Shown: positions 49,501 through 63,300 of the stretch, in pieces | Position numbering within the stretch: the stretch's first letter is position 1 | Layout of the letters: every line of letters begins with the position of its first letter | Source of the DNA: Anisakis pegreffii | Lineage: Eukaryota; Nematoda; Chromadorea; Rhabditida; Anisakidae | Assembly: GCA_035041965.1 (NCBI GenBank) | Contig: JAPYMA010002819.1 | Coordinates: forward strand, 1 to 64,000 | Length of the DNA: 64,000 nt | Direction: 5' to 3' | Position numbers and translations under genes: made by a program | The notes under the pieces: generated by a model | What the model was told of the DNA's origin: nothing | The model's database searches: none | The model's input: the letters and a program-made list of their open reading frames with translations, nothing else

Positions 49501-51904
49501 TTGATCGAAACCACGAAACGATATGTATTTCTAATGTCAATATTCCTACCTACTTCAACTAAACTTGAAGCTCCATAGTTACCGGTTCAAGTAAACTTAT
49601 ACATAAGCGCATCTTTATACAGATAAATATTTAGTGATTGAGTAGGACATACTCGGATATTCATACAAGCACATATTTGTGTATAATCCATATTTTATAG
49701 CGAACAGTTGCTGCTAGTCAATGATTTAGTTGTTTTTATTGAATATTTTATCAGTTATGAGCAGTAGTAAGCACAGAATCCAAATACGGCCATATACTCT
49801 GATTTATGATGTGTTTTCAATCTTTGTGTATTTATGAACTGAGATGATAGTTGGGTGCCAAGCTAGCTAAATTTATTTTCTAATATAGTTGTTGATTGAG
49901 AAGTTTCGAAGCTATTGAAGACTTATGAGTAAACAAGCAAATTCATACTACGATGATCAAGAGAGCGTTTCAAAGATCAGAAGAACAACAGACCGATAGA
50001 TTTGGGCACCGAAAGATTTGCTCCGAGCGTGTTTCCGATTTCTCAGATACTCGATACTCGTTTAGATTAGTTCAATTCATTCCTAGGAGTAAAGTAATCA
50101 GATGGTGAAGAATTTAAGAATTTAGGACGAAATGCTGCTCATTTCAACTGTCAATTTAGCTGATTTTTAGCTGACGATGAATAATTTTGTTTTCGAGTTA
50201 GTAATCACAGTAAGTAAGTGGTTTCTTTGAGTTTGGTCGAGGCGATCAAATGGGCAGAAATCTGATGGTGTGCTTCAATGAAAGGATGAGGAAAGATGAT
50301 GAACGAACGAAAGATATAGCAGCAGATAAATCAAATTATACGACGTATCCAAATGGATATTATTATAATGTATTGGTTGGTGTGCATTTGATAGAGCTGG
50401 ATGGTGATTCAGTTTGATCGGAATTGTATTCATTCATTCACACAATAGTGTCAATTTTTTGATGAACGATCCGATCCGTCTTAATCGAATCATTGAGGGA
50501 AGCAGAAAGCCTCAGTGAGGCAAATGAAACAATAAAGCAACATTTGGCAGCCTTTTCGTTTCTTTAGACGTTCGTAACGGTGTTTCAATAACAATAAGAA
50601 AGGGCTTTATGCCTTTCAACTGAATTTATGATCTATCAATTCATACAATAAACACCATACGTTATAGGCACCATTCTGTTTGATTTCCTTTAAAGTACTG
50701 CCTCGAACATAATAACCTCTACGCTAGAGTATCATCAGATTATCTATTTGATGATTTATATCTTCGTTTATTCTTTTATCCCTCATATATCTCTTTCACA
50801 CAGAATTATTCCTCAAACCAAACTAAAGAGCAATCAACATATTTTTAGCACTGTATGTGTGAATCATTTTACATTGGTGCAGATTTAGCTTATAGATGCG
50901 TATTGCGCTCTGTTCTGCATAAAGCATGTGGGATCGAACCATACCAATGTATTTATGATCATTACGAAATCAAAACGCACATTTGAGAGAAGCGATTGAT
51001 TATGATCAATTACAAAGGCATATGGAGCATTTTAATTCATTTCACCCAGTGGTTCTCATTCTCGGACGCGTTCCATTCATCTGTTTTCCACATACCGTAA
51101 CGAAACAACAGCCGGAGTGATCCGGAAGAGAAATACGCATGAACAGCACAAATCCGAGAAGATGACAATTTTGAACAAAATACTGAAATGTTAACCTTTA
51201 ACTGAATTGAATTTAAAGATCAGACCAAATTTTAGTCTAGTTAGTTTGGAAACGAATGTTCCAAAGATTCTCTGGATCTAAATTTCGACATTCAGGATTC
51301 ATATTGATGCAGTGCTCAATTAAGGCTTTCTCAGTGATTTCCGGCAGAATCTATAGAGTGACACTGACCCAGAGTAAAATAGTTTTATTATTTTCGAATT
51401 ATTTGATACTTTACTCGATTACATTAAACCGTTACGTGAAGGTGCACTCTTTTCATTGCAGCGATCAAATTGTGAGCATAGCGATCGAAAGTATTGAGTC
51501 ATTAAATTCGGATTAACTGGTGATATCATCAGGAGACCTTTTAAACTTGAGAATCCGGTGAAATTCTCGTGATTACTATAGTGTTTTTGTGGAGATTATG
51601 TTCAAATTGGGCAGAGGATCAGCCTCTTCTCTATTGTCACATTTAACCCAAATAAGTGCAGAAATTTTGTATTCGCAGAGGAAAATAGCGAAAAAAATCA
51701 GCAACAAATTTACTGAAAAGTTTCGTAATGGAACGATGAATGAAAATAATGAGTTAACGAAAATAATGAATTCTAATGGCATGGTCGTTATTTGCTGTAT
51801 AAAAATAGTTGGAAACGGATTCATTTGTGAGATCTGAGCAGATCGTAGTGCTGTGTCAGCGGTTGTTCTAAATTTCGCTCGAATCGTCGCACAAAGCAAA
51901 AAGG

Positions 51905-53669
51905 ATGAAGATATTACCGCATACTTGGTAAGTTGTGGTTTGTTGTCTTCACTAGATGTGTGCGTGAGTGTTCGGTGATTCTAAAGAATAGCACTGAAGA
52001 CCTGCTGCGTAAGAAAAACAGCATTCGAAAGAATTTAGTTATAGTCGAACCTCAAAGTCAGTTCATCACTATGAATCATTTTCAAAATTTTGATCGCATT
52101 TCTACTGGTGATTAACCGAAGCGGTCATGAAAGGAACAACTGCAGTCACAAATGCTTTTCCGAGACATCATCGTGTCATGAAACATTAAAAAGCTTCGAG
52201 TTTTGGTTGAGTTCGTATTGCTTTTGAATCATCCTGAACAGCTTCTTCAAGATATCTGTAACGGCTAAATATAAACTTCATTTAAGTATTGCACTGTTGG
52301 TTGCATTGTTCTCGAATTCCGGCTCATCATTTCAATACTATATCTTTGATGATGCTGATTGTACTGTGACGGTAAGCTGTTTTGTAGTATTTATTTGATT
52401 GTTTATTGTTAGTATCGAATGAGGTTTGAAGACATCATATCTATTTTCATTACACATATCTATTTTCAATAGATTCATGCATTTTAAAGCACTTCCGTAT
52501 CTTTTCTTCTTCTAAAGTTCATTTCAACTTAATAATAATATTAGCAGCGTTCTTGTTTCAGGGTACATACCTGTATTCTGGAGGCATCAATATGGGTCAG
52601 CTGAACGAAACTGATCAAGAGGAAATGAAAAAATACCTAGAAGAATTAGACAAGTTTGAGGATGTAAGCAAACCTATTCAACGATTTACAAACCTCAGAA
52701 TTTCTTCAAACATTCCTTTAGAAAGTTGAGATTCAAGATGAGAAGATTATTTACATATTCGCAAAAAATTGTTGAAAGAATTTTTGCTTTGAAGGCTCAA
52801 CGTTCACTCTTCGTTGAAGACTATCACTATGGAGACGAACCAAACCAAGAGCATGTGCCACCAAAACACTTAAGACCGTCGTTCTGCAATATCACTCACG
52901 TTTATATTGATGGATGTGAAGTGGTGGTAATTCTTGGCTTGTTCTTATCGATTAAGATTTCGAATCAACACCCCAATCAAGCCCCGAAAGCCGATTCAAC
53001 CCAATCCCATGATATCGTATATTGAAAGTTTCTGACAGAGTTATTTCTTTGAAGAAAATCATCCCCATTAAAGAAAGACGACTATAAACTTCCGTTAATG
53101 CCGAAAATGCCTTCTTGGAGTTTCAATGTTCGGAAACCAACTGACAACTTAATGTAATGATCGCCAAACTTTAGGAATCGCTTACATTCATGTTGAAATT
53201 ATCTTTAGGTGTTCCGAACATGCATATTTCGAATATTGAACATTACATGTAAATATCAGTTGAGCAAATCACAAAATTGATGATGTTTTCAGCAAGGTAA
53301 AGTCTACATCGAGCAGCTGTTCGTTCGCGATCTTACGTCCGAAGAGCTGACAGCAATGGAAGTCTTCATGCGCGAAGCAAAAGCCTATTACATGTATCGC
53401 AAACGACTGTATAGCGAAGTATCATTATTTCATTCGTTCAAAATTGGGCAGTTATTGATTTGACACGATGATATCGTATCATATTGGTGATCAAGAATGA
53501 CTGATCAAAAATAATCGAAATTTGTTTTTACAGTAATGTTGACGAATAAGCGTTTTGTACAGTTGGAGCAATTTAGGAGGGTAGATTCGAAGGAGACGAC
53601 GGCGAGTCAAGTGAAAGCATTTTGAAAGTGCCAAGGCCGAAGAATCCGAAAGTCTGCTTCAATCTCTGA
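51905..53669 (+). CDS. Pepsin inhibitor-3 (aspin) family secreted protein
   Basis: Nematode aspins are secreted inhibitors of aspartic proteases, best known from Ascaris PI-3. Six exons join in phase: 51905-51927, 52287-52371, 52562-52663, 52795-52926, 53293-53418, 53577-53669 (186 residues). Residues 1 to about 23 form a signal peptide (MKILPHTCIALLVALFSNSG). The mature start QYYIFDDADCTVT parallels the PI-3 N-terminus, whose first residues pair with pepsin. The second half holds the family signature CEVVQGKVYIEQLFVRDLTS. The C-terminus PKVCFNL provides the late cysteine expected to pair with the one in DGCEVV. Only four mature cysteines are seen; Ascaris PI-3 has six. Acceptors of exons 2 (ATTTAAG) and 4 (TTTGAAG) are non-standard. 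The last exon could instead start at 53572 after TTTGTACAG in another frame, but that loses the final cysteine. Confidence 0.85.
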
Positions 53670-53733
53670 AATACGACAATGAGGACATAGCGTGGATATC
53701 ATCTCGTTTTGTGAATGTATCGAAATGCATTCG

Positions 53734-53739
53734 AATAAA
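53734..53739 (+). terminator. Poly(A) signal of the aspin-like gene
   Basis: AATAAA lies 65 bases after the stop codon and is the first one downstream. Confidence 0.6.
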
Positions 53740-54114
53740 GTTGTGATTCATTATTGATGAAGAGTGTGAAGATAAAGGCAGTCTGATTGGAACAGTCATC
53801 ATTGAATAATTCACAACAATCCAAATTTTCTCCTGTTCCTGAACTCTATTTCTGCGCAACTAAATAGTTCTCGAGGAGCATATTATTGCTTTTCTCGCAG
53901 TGCAGTTCTTAACTGTTCCGAACCGTACATTTAAAGAGATTTCAGCACAGAGCTCAAATCTTGGCTTAAGAAGAGCATGAAGCTTATGTTCTATGAATTA
54001 GTTTAGTTCAATGGATAAAATGTATGACCGAATACAATACCATCGCCCATGTACGTCAAATTTAGCGGAGCAGTTATGATTAGATGAGGAGATATGGCTA
54101 TTTTTCGAACGCTA

Positions 54115-55075
54115 TTGAGGTTGACATCTTCGAGTCTACCGTACTCTCAGCTTTGCCCGGATACATGTGAATTTCTTTGTAACATTCGATCCAGCAGAAC
54201 CTCTAGATTCAGTGAAACGTATATATTGCAGAACAATTCCGTTTTCCTGTTTTTTCAAAAGCTATCATAACTAGAGCATTGGCGCTCATTCACGCACATT
54301 GATCACTACAGATCAGTCAATACGCTAGTACAGGAATACAGGAGTTGCCATCTTCAAGTCTACCATACTCTCAGATTTGCACGGATACAATGAATTTTTT
54401 TGTACCATTCGATCCAGCAGGACTTCTACATTCAGAATATTATAAATTTTACTGAGCAATTTGGCTTAGTTGAGAAGATATAGCTATTTTCATTACACTA
54501 GCTCATGGCTATAGAGGTGCCATGTTCAAGCCTACAATCTTCTCAAGATCACCCAGTAACATGCAAATTTTTTGCATCAGTCGATCCAGCTGGATCTCTT
54601 CACTTAGAAAAATATATATCTTGTCGAGCGATTTTGCTTTCTCGACGAGATATAGCCATTTTCTTAGATCTATCTCAGTTCAGTAGCGCCGTCGCTCTCA
54701 TTCATACAAATTGATCACTATAGAGCAATGATCAATACGTTCATATAGCAATAGGCGGTCTGCGATCTTCAAGCTAACCGTCTTCTCAGCTTTGCCCGGA
54801 AACATGTGAATTTCTTTTCACCAATCGATCCAGCAGAACCTCTAGATTCAGAATATTGAAAGTTTTGTGAAGAAGTTCCGCTTTCCTGAGCAGATATAGC
54901 AATTTCCTCAAAGCTATAGGGTTTGCCATCATCGAGCCTACCGTACTCTTAGCTTTGCCGAGATACATATGAATTTCTTCGTACCATTCGATCCAGCTGA
55001 ACCTCTAGATTCAGAAAGACATAAATTTTGTGGAGAAATGCCGCTTTCTTGAGGAGTTATAGCAAAAAATTGAAT
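54115..55075. repeat. Higher-order tandem repeat, five degenerate monomers
   Basis: Five copies of a monomer of about 160 bases start near 54121, 54347, 54517, 54760 and 54922. The conserved core includes CTACCGTACTCTCAGCTTTG, then ATACATGTGAATTTCTT, then CGATCCAGCAGAACCTCTAG, then a GAGGAGATATAGC-like end. Spacings alternate (about 226, 170, 243, 162). Every second monomer also carries an extra segment with CATTGATCACTA and ATCAATACG, so the true period is about 400-410 bases. Intergenic between the aspin gene and phf-5. Confidence 0.8.
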
Positions 55076-55914
55076 GTTTGTGATAAATGGAGATGGTGAT
55101 TTTAATGGTTCTGATTTTAATGCTTGAAAAGGAGTTCATTTCCGTGCGTAATTTATGCATCGTTCTATTGAGTTGATCAACCATAACACGTGCTTTTCGT
55201 AATATTCCGCAAATACTTCTCAGATTGAAGTATTCCAGTTCATTTTGTTAACTATGGAACTAATTTCTCAATAGAAACATGTCTCAGTATACGGTATGCG
55301 ATCGTAATTGCCTAGTCGCTCGCTCGCTTGTGTCTTCGTCTTTGACTGATTTGGCAACATGTCCGCCGCCAAAAGGCGAGAACTCTCTCCCGCGTTTTCA
55401 ATTCTATTTTAATTTTGATCGGTTTTGTAGATCAGATTTTGTAGTAAGTTTTGATTCTACGGTTTTTTGCCCGCTTTTTCCCCCTGGGGCATGATTTACC
55501 GAATCCATCAGCATCCGTTTAAATGGGGCGATTTGAGCTGTCTCAAGCCGCCCAAACGCTTCACTGCAAGTTGCACTATGTCGGTTACCAAGGAAACTTG
55601 ACCGATTTCGTGGAGTAAATGTGTATTTAGCTTACGATTATTAGTTTACTCAGTTAGCATACCCGAGAAGCGGTCCACTCTCTGTTTGATTTACTTTTTC
55701 ACATAATATGGGTTGAGAAAAATGTTTGATGTGGTTTATAATATTGCTTCTGTAATGTTTGTCAAGGAAATTATTTGGTGCTTCCATTATGATGATCACT
55801 TTTTTCGTCGTTTCCTTTCCAATACGTCAGCAATGCGTTGTTCAGGTTTCTGAATCTTTGCAGACTCGAGGAAGCGTACCGTGGATAGTGCCTGTCTAAA
55901 ATTTACACTCAACA
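55076..55914. other. Intergenic, upstream of phf-5
   Basis: No gene recognised. A more GC-rich stretch at about 55300-55560 (GCTCGCTCGCTTG; CCCCCTGGGGCATG) may belong to the phf-5 promoter. Confidence 0.4.
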
Positions 55915-56774
55915 ATGGCAAAACATCATCCAGATTTGATTTTTTGCCGGAAACAACCAGGCGTTGCAATTGGACGTCTTTGTGAGAAGTGTAAGTGACC
56001 GATGTTCTTGATTTTATTTCTGGCCAAATTGATTCTCAGAATTCTTTACTGTTATACGAACCATTGTTTTGGATAGATAGTATTAAATCCAGTTCAGAAC
56101 GTGGTGATTCTGGCTTAAAGTATGGAAATTTAAGCATTATATTAATTGGTATGAATAAGATGTATGGTGTTTGTGATAAGTTAAGTTATTTGAGTATCTC
56201 AACACAATTTGAGATGAAATTCATTCCCAACAACTAATTTATGTGGTATTACGTAATGAGAAATTAATTCTGATGGCATAAGTTTGTTGAAGGATTACCT
56301 GTGAATCCGTTTAGGTGATGGACGATGTGTGATATGCGATTCGTATGTAAGGCCTTGCACACTAGTGAGAATCTGCGATGAATGCAATTATGGATCATAT
56401 CAGGTTTGGTCTGGTTTCGATTGAAGAACTCTCGAGAAGTTGGCTGGAGCATAAAATTGGAATACTTTGAAATTCTGTTCGAATTTTTTAGAGATTGAAA
56501 TTCTGGTATTGCGCCTGGAATGCGTTATTTGACTGGTATTAAAGCATCATGGAATTTTTCAAGGAGTAAACAAGAAATATAAGTGAATTGTGGTGTGTTT
56601 CAGGGTCGTTGTGTGATCTGTGGTGGCTCGGGTGTAAGTGATGCGTACTACTGCAAGGAGTGTACGCTAATGGAGAAGGATCGTGATGGATGTCCGAAAA
56701 TTGTGAACTTGGGCAGTGCAAAAACGGATCTTTTCTACGAGCGTAAGAAATATGGTTTCAAGAAAAATGCATAG
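55915..56774 (+). CDS. phf-5: PHF5A / SF3b14b splicing factor
   Basis: PHF5A is a small zinc-binding protein of the SF3b complex in the U2 snRNP, where it helps hold the branch-point adenosine. Three exons, 55915-55990, 56315-56403 and 56604-56774, give 111 residues (human 110). The match is near-complete: [20 protein letters not shown] at the start, [20 protein letters not shown] in exon 2, and [20 protein letters not shown] plus [13 protein letters not shown] at the end. All CxxC zinc ligands are present. Splice sites are GTAAGT and GTTTGG donors with TTTAG and TTTCAG acceptors. The differences from the human protein are conservative. Confidence 0.97.
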
Positions 56775-57300
56775 CATTAACTTATCGGAGGAATTCACCA
56801 TTATTATTATCGTGTATCTTTATTATTCGCTATTACATTGTATCAGTTGTTATTTTTTCATATTCCAGTTATTGTGTGCATCATGAATTTTTGAAGATTT
56901 ATGATAAAGATTCATTTTGAAACATTTTTCATTGGTTTGTTATTTGGTTGTATTCGGTTGTGGACCGAAGTGATTATTTATATGATACAATTTCATCGTT
57001 TCTATACGTCTCATTTGATCTTCATTTGCGTCTGTTAGGAATTTCAATGAATTTGCAAATTTAGTTCACGTTAAATGCTGGCAACTTGAATTTGTGTTGA
57101 AATTTGCTATTATTATCTCTTATTTGTAAGAGATATTAATTAAGATTGGATGCTTGTGGATTGATTATGTGTTATTATTATCGTTTGTGTTAATGTTATT
57201 GAGTATCATTGATTTTACTAATGTTATTGTTAGGTTACTAGTATTGTTTATATTGTTTTAGAATACTGGGCCATCTTCTTCATATCTACTTTCTAGGCAA
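56775..57300. other. Short intergenic region between phf-5 and the GCP3 gene
   Basis: About 525 bases, T-rich, same-strand genes on both sides. A T-rich tract ending TTTCTAG at 57296 lies 4 bases before the next start codon, as expected for spliced-leader addition. An operon of phf-5 and gip-1 is possible, but the gap is longer than the roughly 100 bases usual in C. elegans operons. Confidence 0.45.
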
Positions 57301-60300
57301 ATGAGTGTTCAAAGGCAGCACAGGGGATCGGAAGGAGGTGGTGGTGGTGGTGGTACTCCTCAGGCGTCGTCGGCGTTACGAAATGTGGGAAATTTATCGA
57401 ATAAAGGCGAGATTGGTGCTTTGTTAGATGAGTTTGTGAAGGTTTTCAATTGCAATGGTTAGTTTTATTCATCGTTTGATACTTTATTTTTTATTATTTG
57501 ATTCGTGTAATATATTTATGTTGATATAATATATTTTGTAATATATTCCTTTGGAAGCTAAAGTTGAAACTAATACTGGAGGAGTACCTTAGAAAATTGT
57601 TTCGGTTGGATTGTCAGGAGAATTTTTAAAATTGTAGTTGAGGATGTGCGATGAATCAGTTAAATTTATGTTTTTGTGGTTGATTATATGAATTTTTGAT
57701 TGAGCAATACGTGGTGATATTAGTGGATTGCCGATATTGTTATGTGAAATGTGTTATTTGATGAGGTGCGAAGAAAGAAGTGTGTGGTAGTTGTGGGAAT
57801 ATTTTGAGAGAGAAGTAATTTTTTATTTTGAATTTTAGCTTCTCAACGCGATCAAATTGCATCATTTGTAATGGCCAAATCGACAATGCTGGACACAAAC
57901 GTGGAATCACTGGTACGTCGGACAAGTGCAAAAAGTTTGTTGGTTTAGTTTTTGATTTAGGGATTCAATTTTTTGTATTGTGCAGATTTGGATTAGCTGA
58001 TTGTAAGCTTGGTTTGCGTATTATGTGGAGTTCACTTGGATAGAGATTTGTTCTGAATTTGAATGATCTGAATTGATTGGTTGATTGATTGACGAGGGTG
58101 TCAGAAATTTAGTTGATGAGGCTATTGAATAATGTAGTGTATGAATAATAATTTGTATTGTTTGTAATGTTTTTATTGAAAGTAGAAAATTTTTGTGTGT
58201 GTGTTTTTTTAATGTTAATGTTCAGCCGGAATAATGGCGGAGATTTTAGTGGGAATTATTTTGGAAATTTGATTAGGTTAGGGTGAATGAGTTGTATTTG
58301 ATTGCAGTCGCGAAACGAAGCGAGACCAGAGCGCGGAAGTTTCGTGAGACAGTCGAAGCGTTGCGAAGAAGAGACGACCTGCCGAATGCGGACAATGTGA
58401 TTCAGTTTATTATCCGAATCGCTAGCGAACGTTCGGTAAGTTTTGGCGTTGTTGAGCAAATGAACAGTATTGGAAGTTTTATTGATGTTAGCGTTCATTT
58501 TGTTGTTTTGTTTTGTTTTCGTTTTTCAGGCTGAAAAATTGGCGCAGCGAAATGCACGTTTGGCAGAAGCGAATGCAGCATTGAGGGATGGTAAGATGGG
58601 CGAATTGGATAGTGTTGCTGCTGCTGGCATTGGAACACCAGCATCGAGGAGCAGTACTGTGTTGGGAGGTGGAAGTATTAGGAGTGGGATTCATTTTGGA
58701 TCGTCAAGAACACCAGTTTTGCACGCTTCAGCCACAGCATCGAGTGTTTCACGATCGAGTACATATTCTCAACTGAACACACCGGAGAAGTTTTTGTAAG
58801 TTTTGTTGTGTTGTGGTTGTTGACGTATTTATTTGTGTTTCAAGTTTTTTTTGGTTTTTTTGTGATTGTTTATTTTTGTTTCTTTCATATGAGACATTTT
58901 CAGGCGTGGTTTGTTTAATTAGCTTTTGATTGATTTGTTTTATTTTGGTTTAGTTCATTTACAGTGTATTGGTAATTTTTGTTATTGTTTTATAGACCGA
59001 TCGAAGTTAAGCTGACTCCGAAGAAATCGAGTGTTGAGTTGACGGGTCGATCGAAAGGCCGGACTGGTTAGTGGAATTATCATCAACTTGTTTTGGGGGA
59101 GATTCAGTAATGACTGACTTCATGGCGTTTTCAGTGGAAAGAGTCGTGGTTTTAGGATTTAGGAGTTTTATACTAAAGTTGATCAGTTTTGCGAGATGAA
59201 TGTACTGAATCGTTTTGATTCTGCGGATCATTCGAAGTTCTGAATTGAAAGTTTGTTCGACTATGGCAAAAGTTTTGTGTGTGAACAAAAAAGTTAAATT
59301 GGGACGAAGTGATTGAATGTGTTGAAAAAGTGTAGTTGGGAGGGGGAACAGAAATATGGCACATATTAGATATATGTATATTTCTGGAAAAAACTTGGCT
59401 TTGTATTTGAGAGAAGAGAATTGAATGAGTTATGGGAATTGAGAAAGTGGCAAGTGGCGATCTTTTTATTTAGAAAAAAAGAGGATTGAAAAATATTCGG
59501 AGAATACTTTATGATATTTATGATAAAATTTATGTTAAATCATAATTTATGTATGATATTTATGACAGAAAGTATGATAAAATTTATTTATGATATTTAT
59601 GGATTTAGTGGTATGTGATAAAGAGATGATACGACAGCTGCTGGCGGCATTACTGGGATTAGAAGGTCGTTACATCAGTCGTAGTGGAGGGGTGGGCGAT
59701 CCTTTAGTGGTGGTGAAACATTACGCAGTGGATGATGCGTTGCAAGCTCGAGTGGATAGCTTGTTGTGTATTGCGAATGCATTCAGCGATATTCAGCGAA
59801 TACAACAACGAAACAAAACCGATTTGCTGGCGAAGGTTGGTGAATGTTTACGACAACTTCTTTAGAGAGATTATTCTGGTGTCTGATGAAGTGTTACACA
59901 TTTAGAGAGTGATTTTTTGATTAGTTTCAGTTTGATTTGGTGTTTTTTTAGGCATTCACATTGTGTTTATCGGAGGTGATTCATGATTATATTGCAATAG
60001 TGTCGAGATTGGAATCTCAGGTGATTATTGTTACAAGCAGAGTTTATTTGGTTTTGATTTTGATTTGTTTTTTGATTTTATTTTGTTTTTATTTTAAGTG
60101 ATATTTGTTATTCATTGACTGTTTTGAGTTAGTAAGAGTGTTGGTAGTTGATATTCTATGATGAGGCATAATTATTGCAAGAGTTTGATTGATGATGAGG
60201 GAGATGAGTGGGTGTTTTTGGGTCAAGATTGAGAATTTATTCGGTATGAGATGAATTTCAGTTGACGTTGTCACGAGACTTCGTAACACCGTTGTTGATC

Positions 60301-63300
60301 CAACGTGAACTGGGCGATTGGCAACTGAGAATACAACATTTAGCGTATATTGCAAAGGAGGTGATCGATGCGCACGATTTCGTGATATTGAATAAAATAT
60401 ATATTGCTTATTGCTGGTGAGTTGGATTTGATCTCATTGAAAATCGCGTATGCTGGGATTGTTTTTTGTGTTAATGAGGATTTATGAGTGAAATTGGGGT
60501 AGTATATTGGGTTATTGTGTTGTTTAGTTGGATTAGATGTGTTTTTATTTGAGTATATATGTGTGGGTGTTTTGTTGTTGATAATTGATCTGAGGTTAAT
60601 GTTTTGATATGTCCTCAAAATACTTTTTTTAATTATCATTTTTGTTTACTTTCAGTACCCCTCGCGATTCACCAATATGGCATTCGTTAAAGCAGATTTT
60701 ACGAACATTATTGGCGGTTTTTCATGATTCTTTAAGAACGTGGCTCATATATGGACGTCTGAATCAGTCGAATACAGATGTTAGTGATTTGTAAGGGTTG
60801 CAGGGGTAGTTTCGTAAGATATTTCGCTTTTTAAAAATCCACATTTGTGACTGCTAACAGAAGTTGTGGAAGCGGTGAGCATATAGTGCAGTGGTTGTGA
60901 GAGGAAATTAAGTTTGTATTGGGTGGGTTCAATGCCGGTGCTCACCGGTTGAATGAAGCGATGATGTGAACTTTTCCCGAACCCTTAGCCAGCCCGTGCA
61001 GGTGATGATTAGTCTTTCTGAGCTTGTTTTGGTTCCTCAAATGGGGAAGTTTATTGTTATTTTACGAAATTTTTATGAAATTTTTTTGCATTTTTGTTGG
61101 CTCTCATTGAATTTGAATTACCTGCAGTGGATGATTGTGAAAGAAGATAGCGTTCGCGCGGTGACAGCAAACAACGATATCGATGATCCATGGCGTAACG
61201 GTTATCGACTGGTCAAGGAGAATATTCCGGCTTTTTTCTCCGGATTTCCGACACTTTGCCATAAGGTTGGTGCTTATTATTTGTGCTGCTGTTTTTGACT
61301 GATATTGCATCCGGATTGATTGGAAATCGATCAAATCAATCAACAATGTCTCAAAGGAAATGAAAATGGTATTTGAGATCCTTGTGATTGGTAAGTCAAT
61401 GGCGTTGATGAACGCAATGGAGGTTTCTGATCATTCGATGGCAGAAAGGAGGCACCTTTTCTCGACGTTCGATTCGTTGGAATATTATTACGAGGCAGCG
61501 ATGATGCAGAAGTTTGTACTCATCGTGAATGGGTGAGTTGTTAGAGCGGTTTATTTGGTTCATATGTTAGATTGGTTTTGTTTGATTCTCTTTTAAGCAT
61601 TTGTTGATTGTGTTCATTTTGGTTTGTTATTGTATTTGATCGAGGAAAAGAGTTTGCAGAAAGAATTTAGATGTTTGTAGAAAGATGAGTGAAAAGAAGT
61701 GGATTATTGAAAAAGAGAATAAAGATATAATCATGAATGAATAAATGAGTGAATATAGTAGTTTAAAAAGTCACTAATGAATGAATATGTTCTTGTTTTT
61801 ATTCGATTTCCTCAGCTTTTTGTCATGTCGGATTGATTTCAGATTCTATGATCGTATCAATGCAGAGGTGATGCGAAGCGTAGTGATCGAATTCAATCTG
61901 CGTGCACACGCCGAATTGGTGCAGAAACATTTTCTGATGAGCGATGAAAATTTTGCATTGACATTCTATGGGCAAATTATGTGAGTTGTTTTTTTCATTT
62001 TGTTAAAGATTTATTTTTATGTATTGGAAGATTTGCGTCGTTATTTTAATGATTGTTTTGTTGAAGTGAAGAAACAGGTGGACGTATGAGTGAGTTGGAC
62101 TCACAGAAAGTTTGTCGTGCGCTATCGACCGCGAAAAGCGTTTGCCAGAGTTGGCCGCCGAAATTCGCGCAGGTGGCGCGAGTGGACGCAACCTGTGGTC
62201 TGATGGAGGACGAATGGGGTGTTGTGCCGAGTCCGCGTGATTCGAACGGCTTGCCGATTGTTCAACTGAGATATACAGCATCGAAACCGGTTTCGATCAT
62301 CTTCAATGAAAGGTTAATTCGCGATTGTTGATCTAATTTGATTTTGATGGAAGAGAAATTCAGTGACTAATTTGTAGAAATGGTCTCGTTGAATGTTGTG
62401 TTTTGTGTATTTTATAGAAGATTTTTTGGAGACTTTCAAGTTGTAAGGACAGAAATGTTTTGTTGATCTCATTAGTTTCGTTGAGATTTTGAAAGTTTTC
62501 TCTTTTTTTGGAATAGCGATTGATGGATTGATTGGTTTTCAGTGCAATCGAACGTTATCAACGTGCATTCTCGTTTATTTGGACGATTCTTTGTTGCGAT
62601 TTTCAACTTGCTGAAGTGAATGAGAAATTTTCGTTATCGTTGGGCAACGCAACAAGAATATTTCAAGGTGAAGAGAAAATTTTATCCAAAATTTTCTTTG
62701 TTTTTTAAACTGTTCGTTCTCGTTTCATGAAATTATAGCAAAGACCTGGTGAATTCATTTGAAACGAGTATTTTTTGGGATTGTGTAGAATATGGAAAAT
62801 ATTAGAAAGTATTTTCTGTGAGGTTTTGTGTTTTTGAATTTCGTTTTATCTTCAGAATTCTATCAGTTATGTCATCTATTCAACGCAATATTCGCTCGTA
62901 TGACGCAGATGTTGAATGTCATAAGATTTCATATTGTCTATAATGTTAGTTTCATTCGATTTGTTGTGGTATTGTTCAACTTTTTTTGGTTTTTTGGATT
63001 TTTTTTTTTGGTTTTTAACATCGTTGGTGAATATGATAATAATCTTGACAGTAATAATAATAATGGTAATAATGAAATATAAATTTTGCAGGTTGTACAA
63101 GTGTACACACAAAGATTTAATATGGAGTTGGACGACAAATCAAATGATTTAGATAAATTGATTCGAGCACATGAGCGGTGTTTGGCCGGTCTGGAAGAGG
63201 GTCTCTTCCTGACTGAAGATTGTAAGGTGAGTGAGAGTATTTGCGTGATGATAACAGATGAGTATTGTGATAATAACATTGATAGTCTTTATGATAATGG

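Larger units (their letters stand above)
40285..51904. other. Gene-poor region upstream of rnt-1
   Basis: In about 11.6 kb I find no exon with homology on either strand. The content is AT-rich with simple repeats: CTG/CAG near 41931-41949 and 43055-43078, AAT near 43533-43592, and ACC near 48800-48820. It also holds GATA-type motif clusters and hairpins (listed separately). It may contain long-range control DNA or untranslated 5' exons of rnt-1, and possibly genes too diverged for me to see. Confidence 0.5.

Noticed and set aside
50930..50955. Minus-strand GGTTCGATCCC, a perfect tRNA B box
   Set aside because: No A box at the right distance and no acceptor-stem pairing around it.
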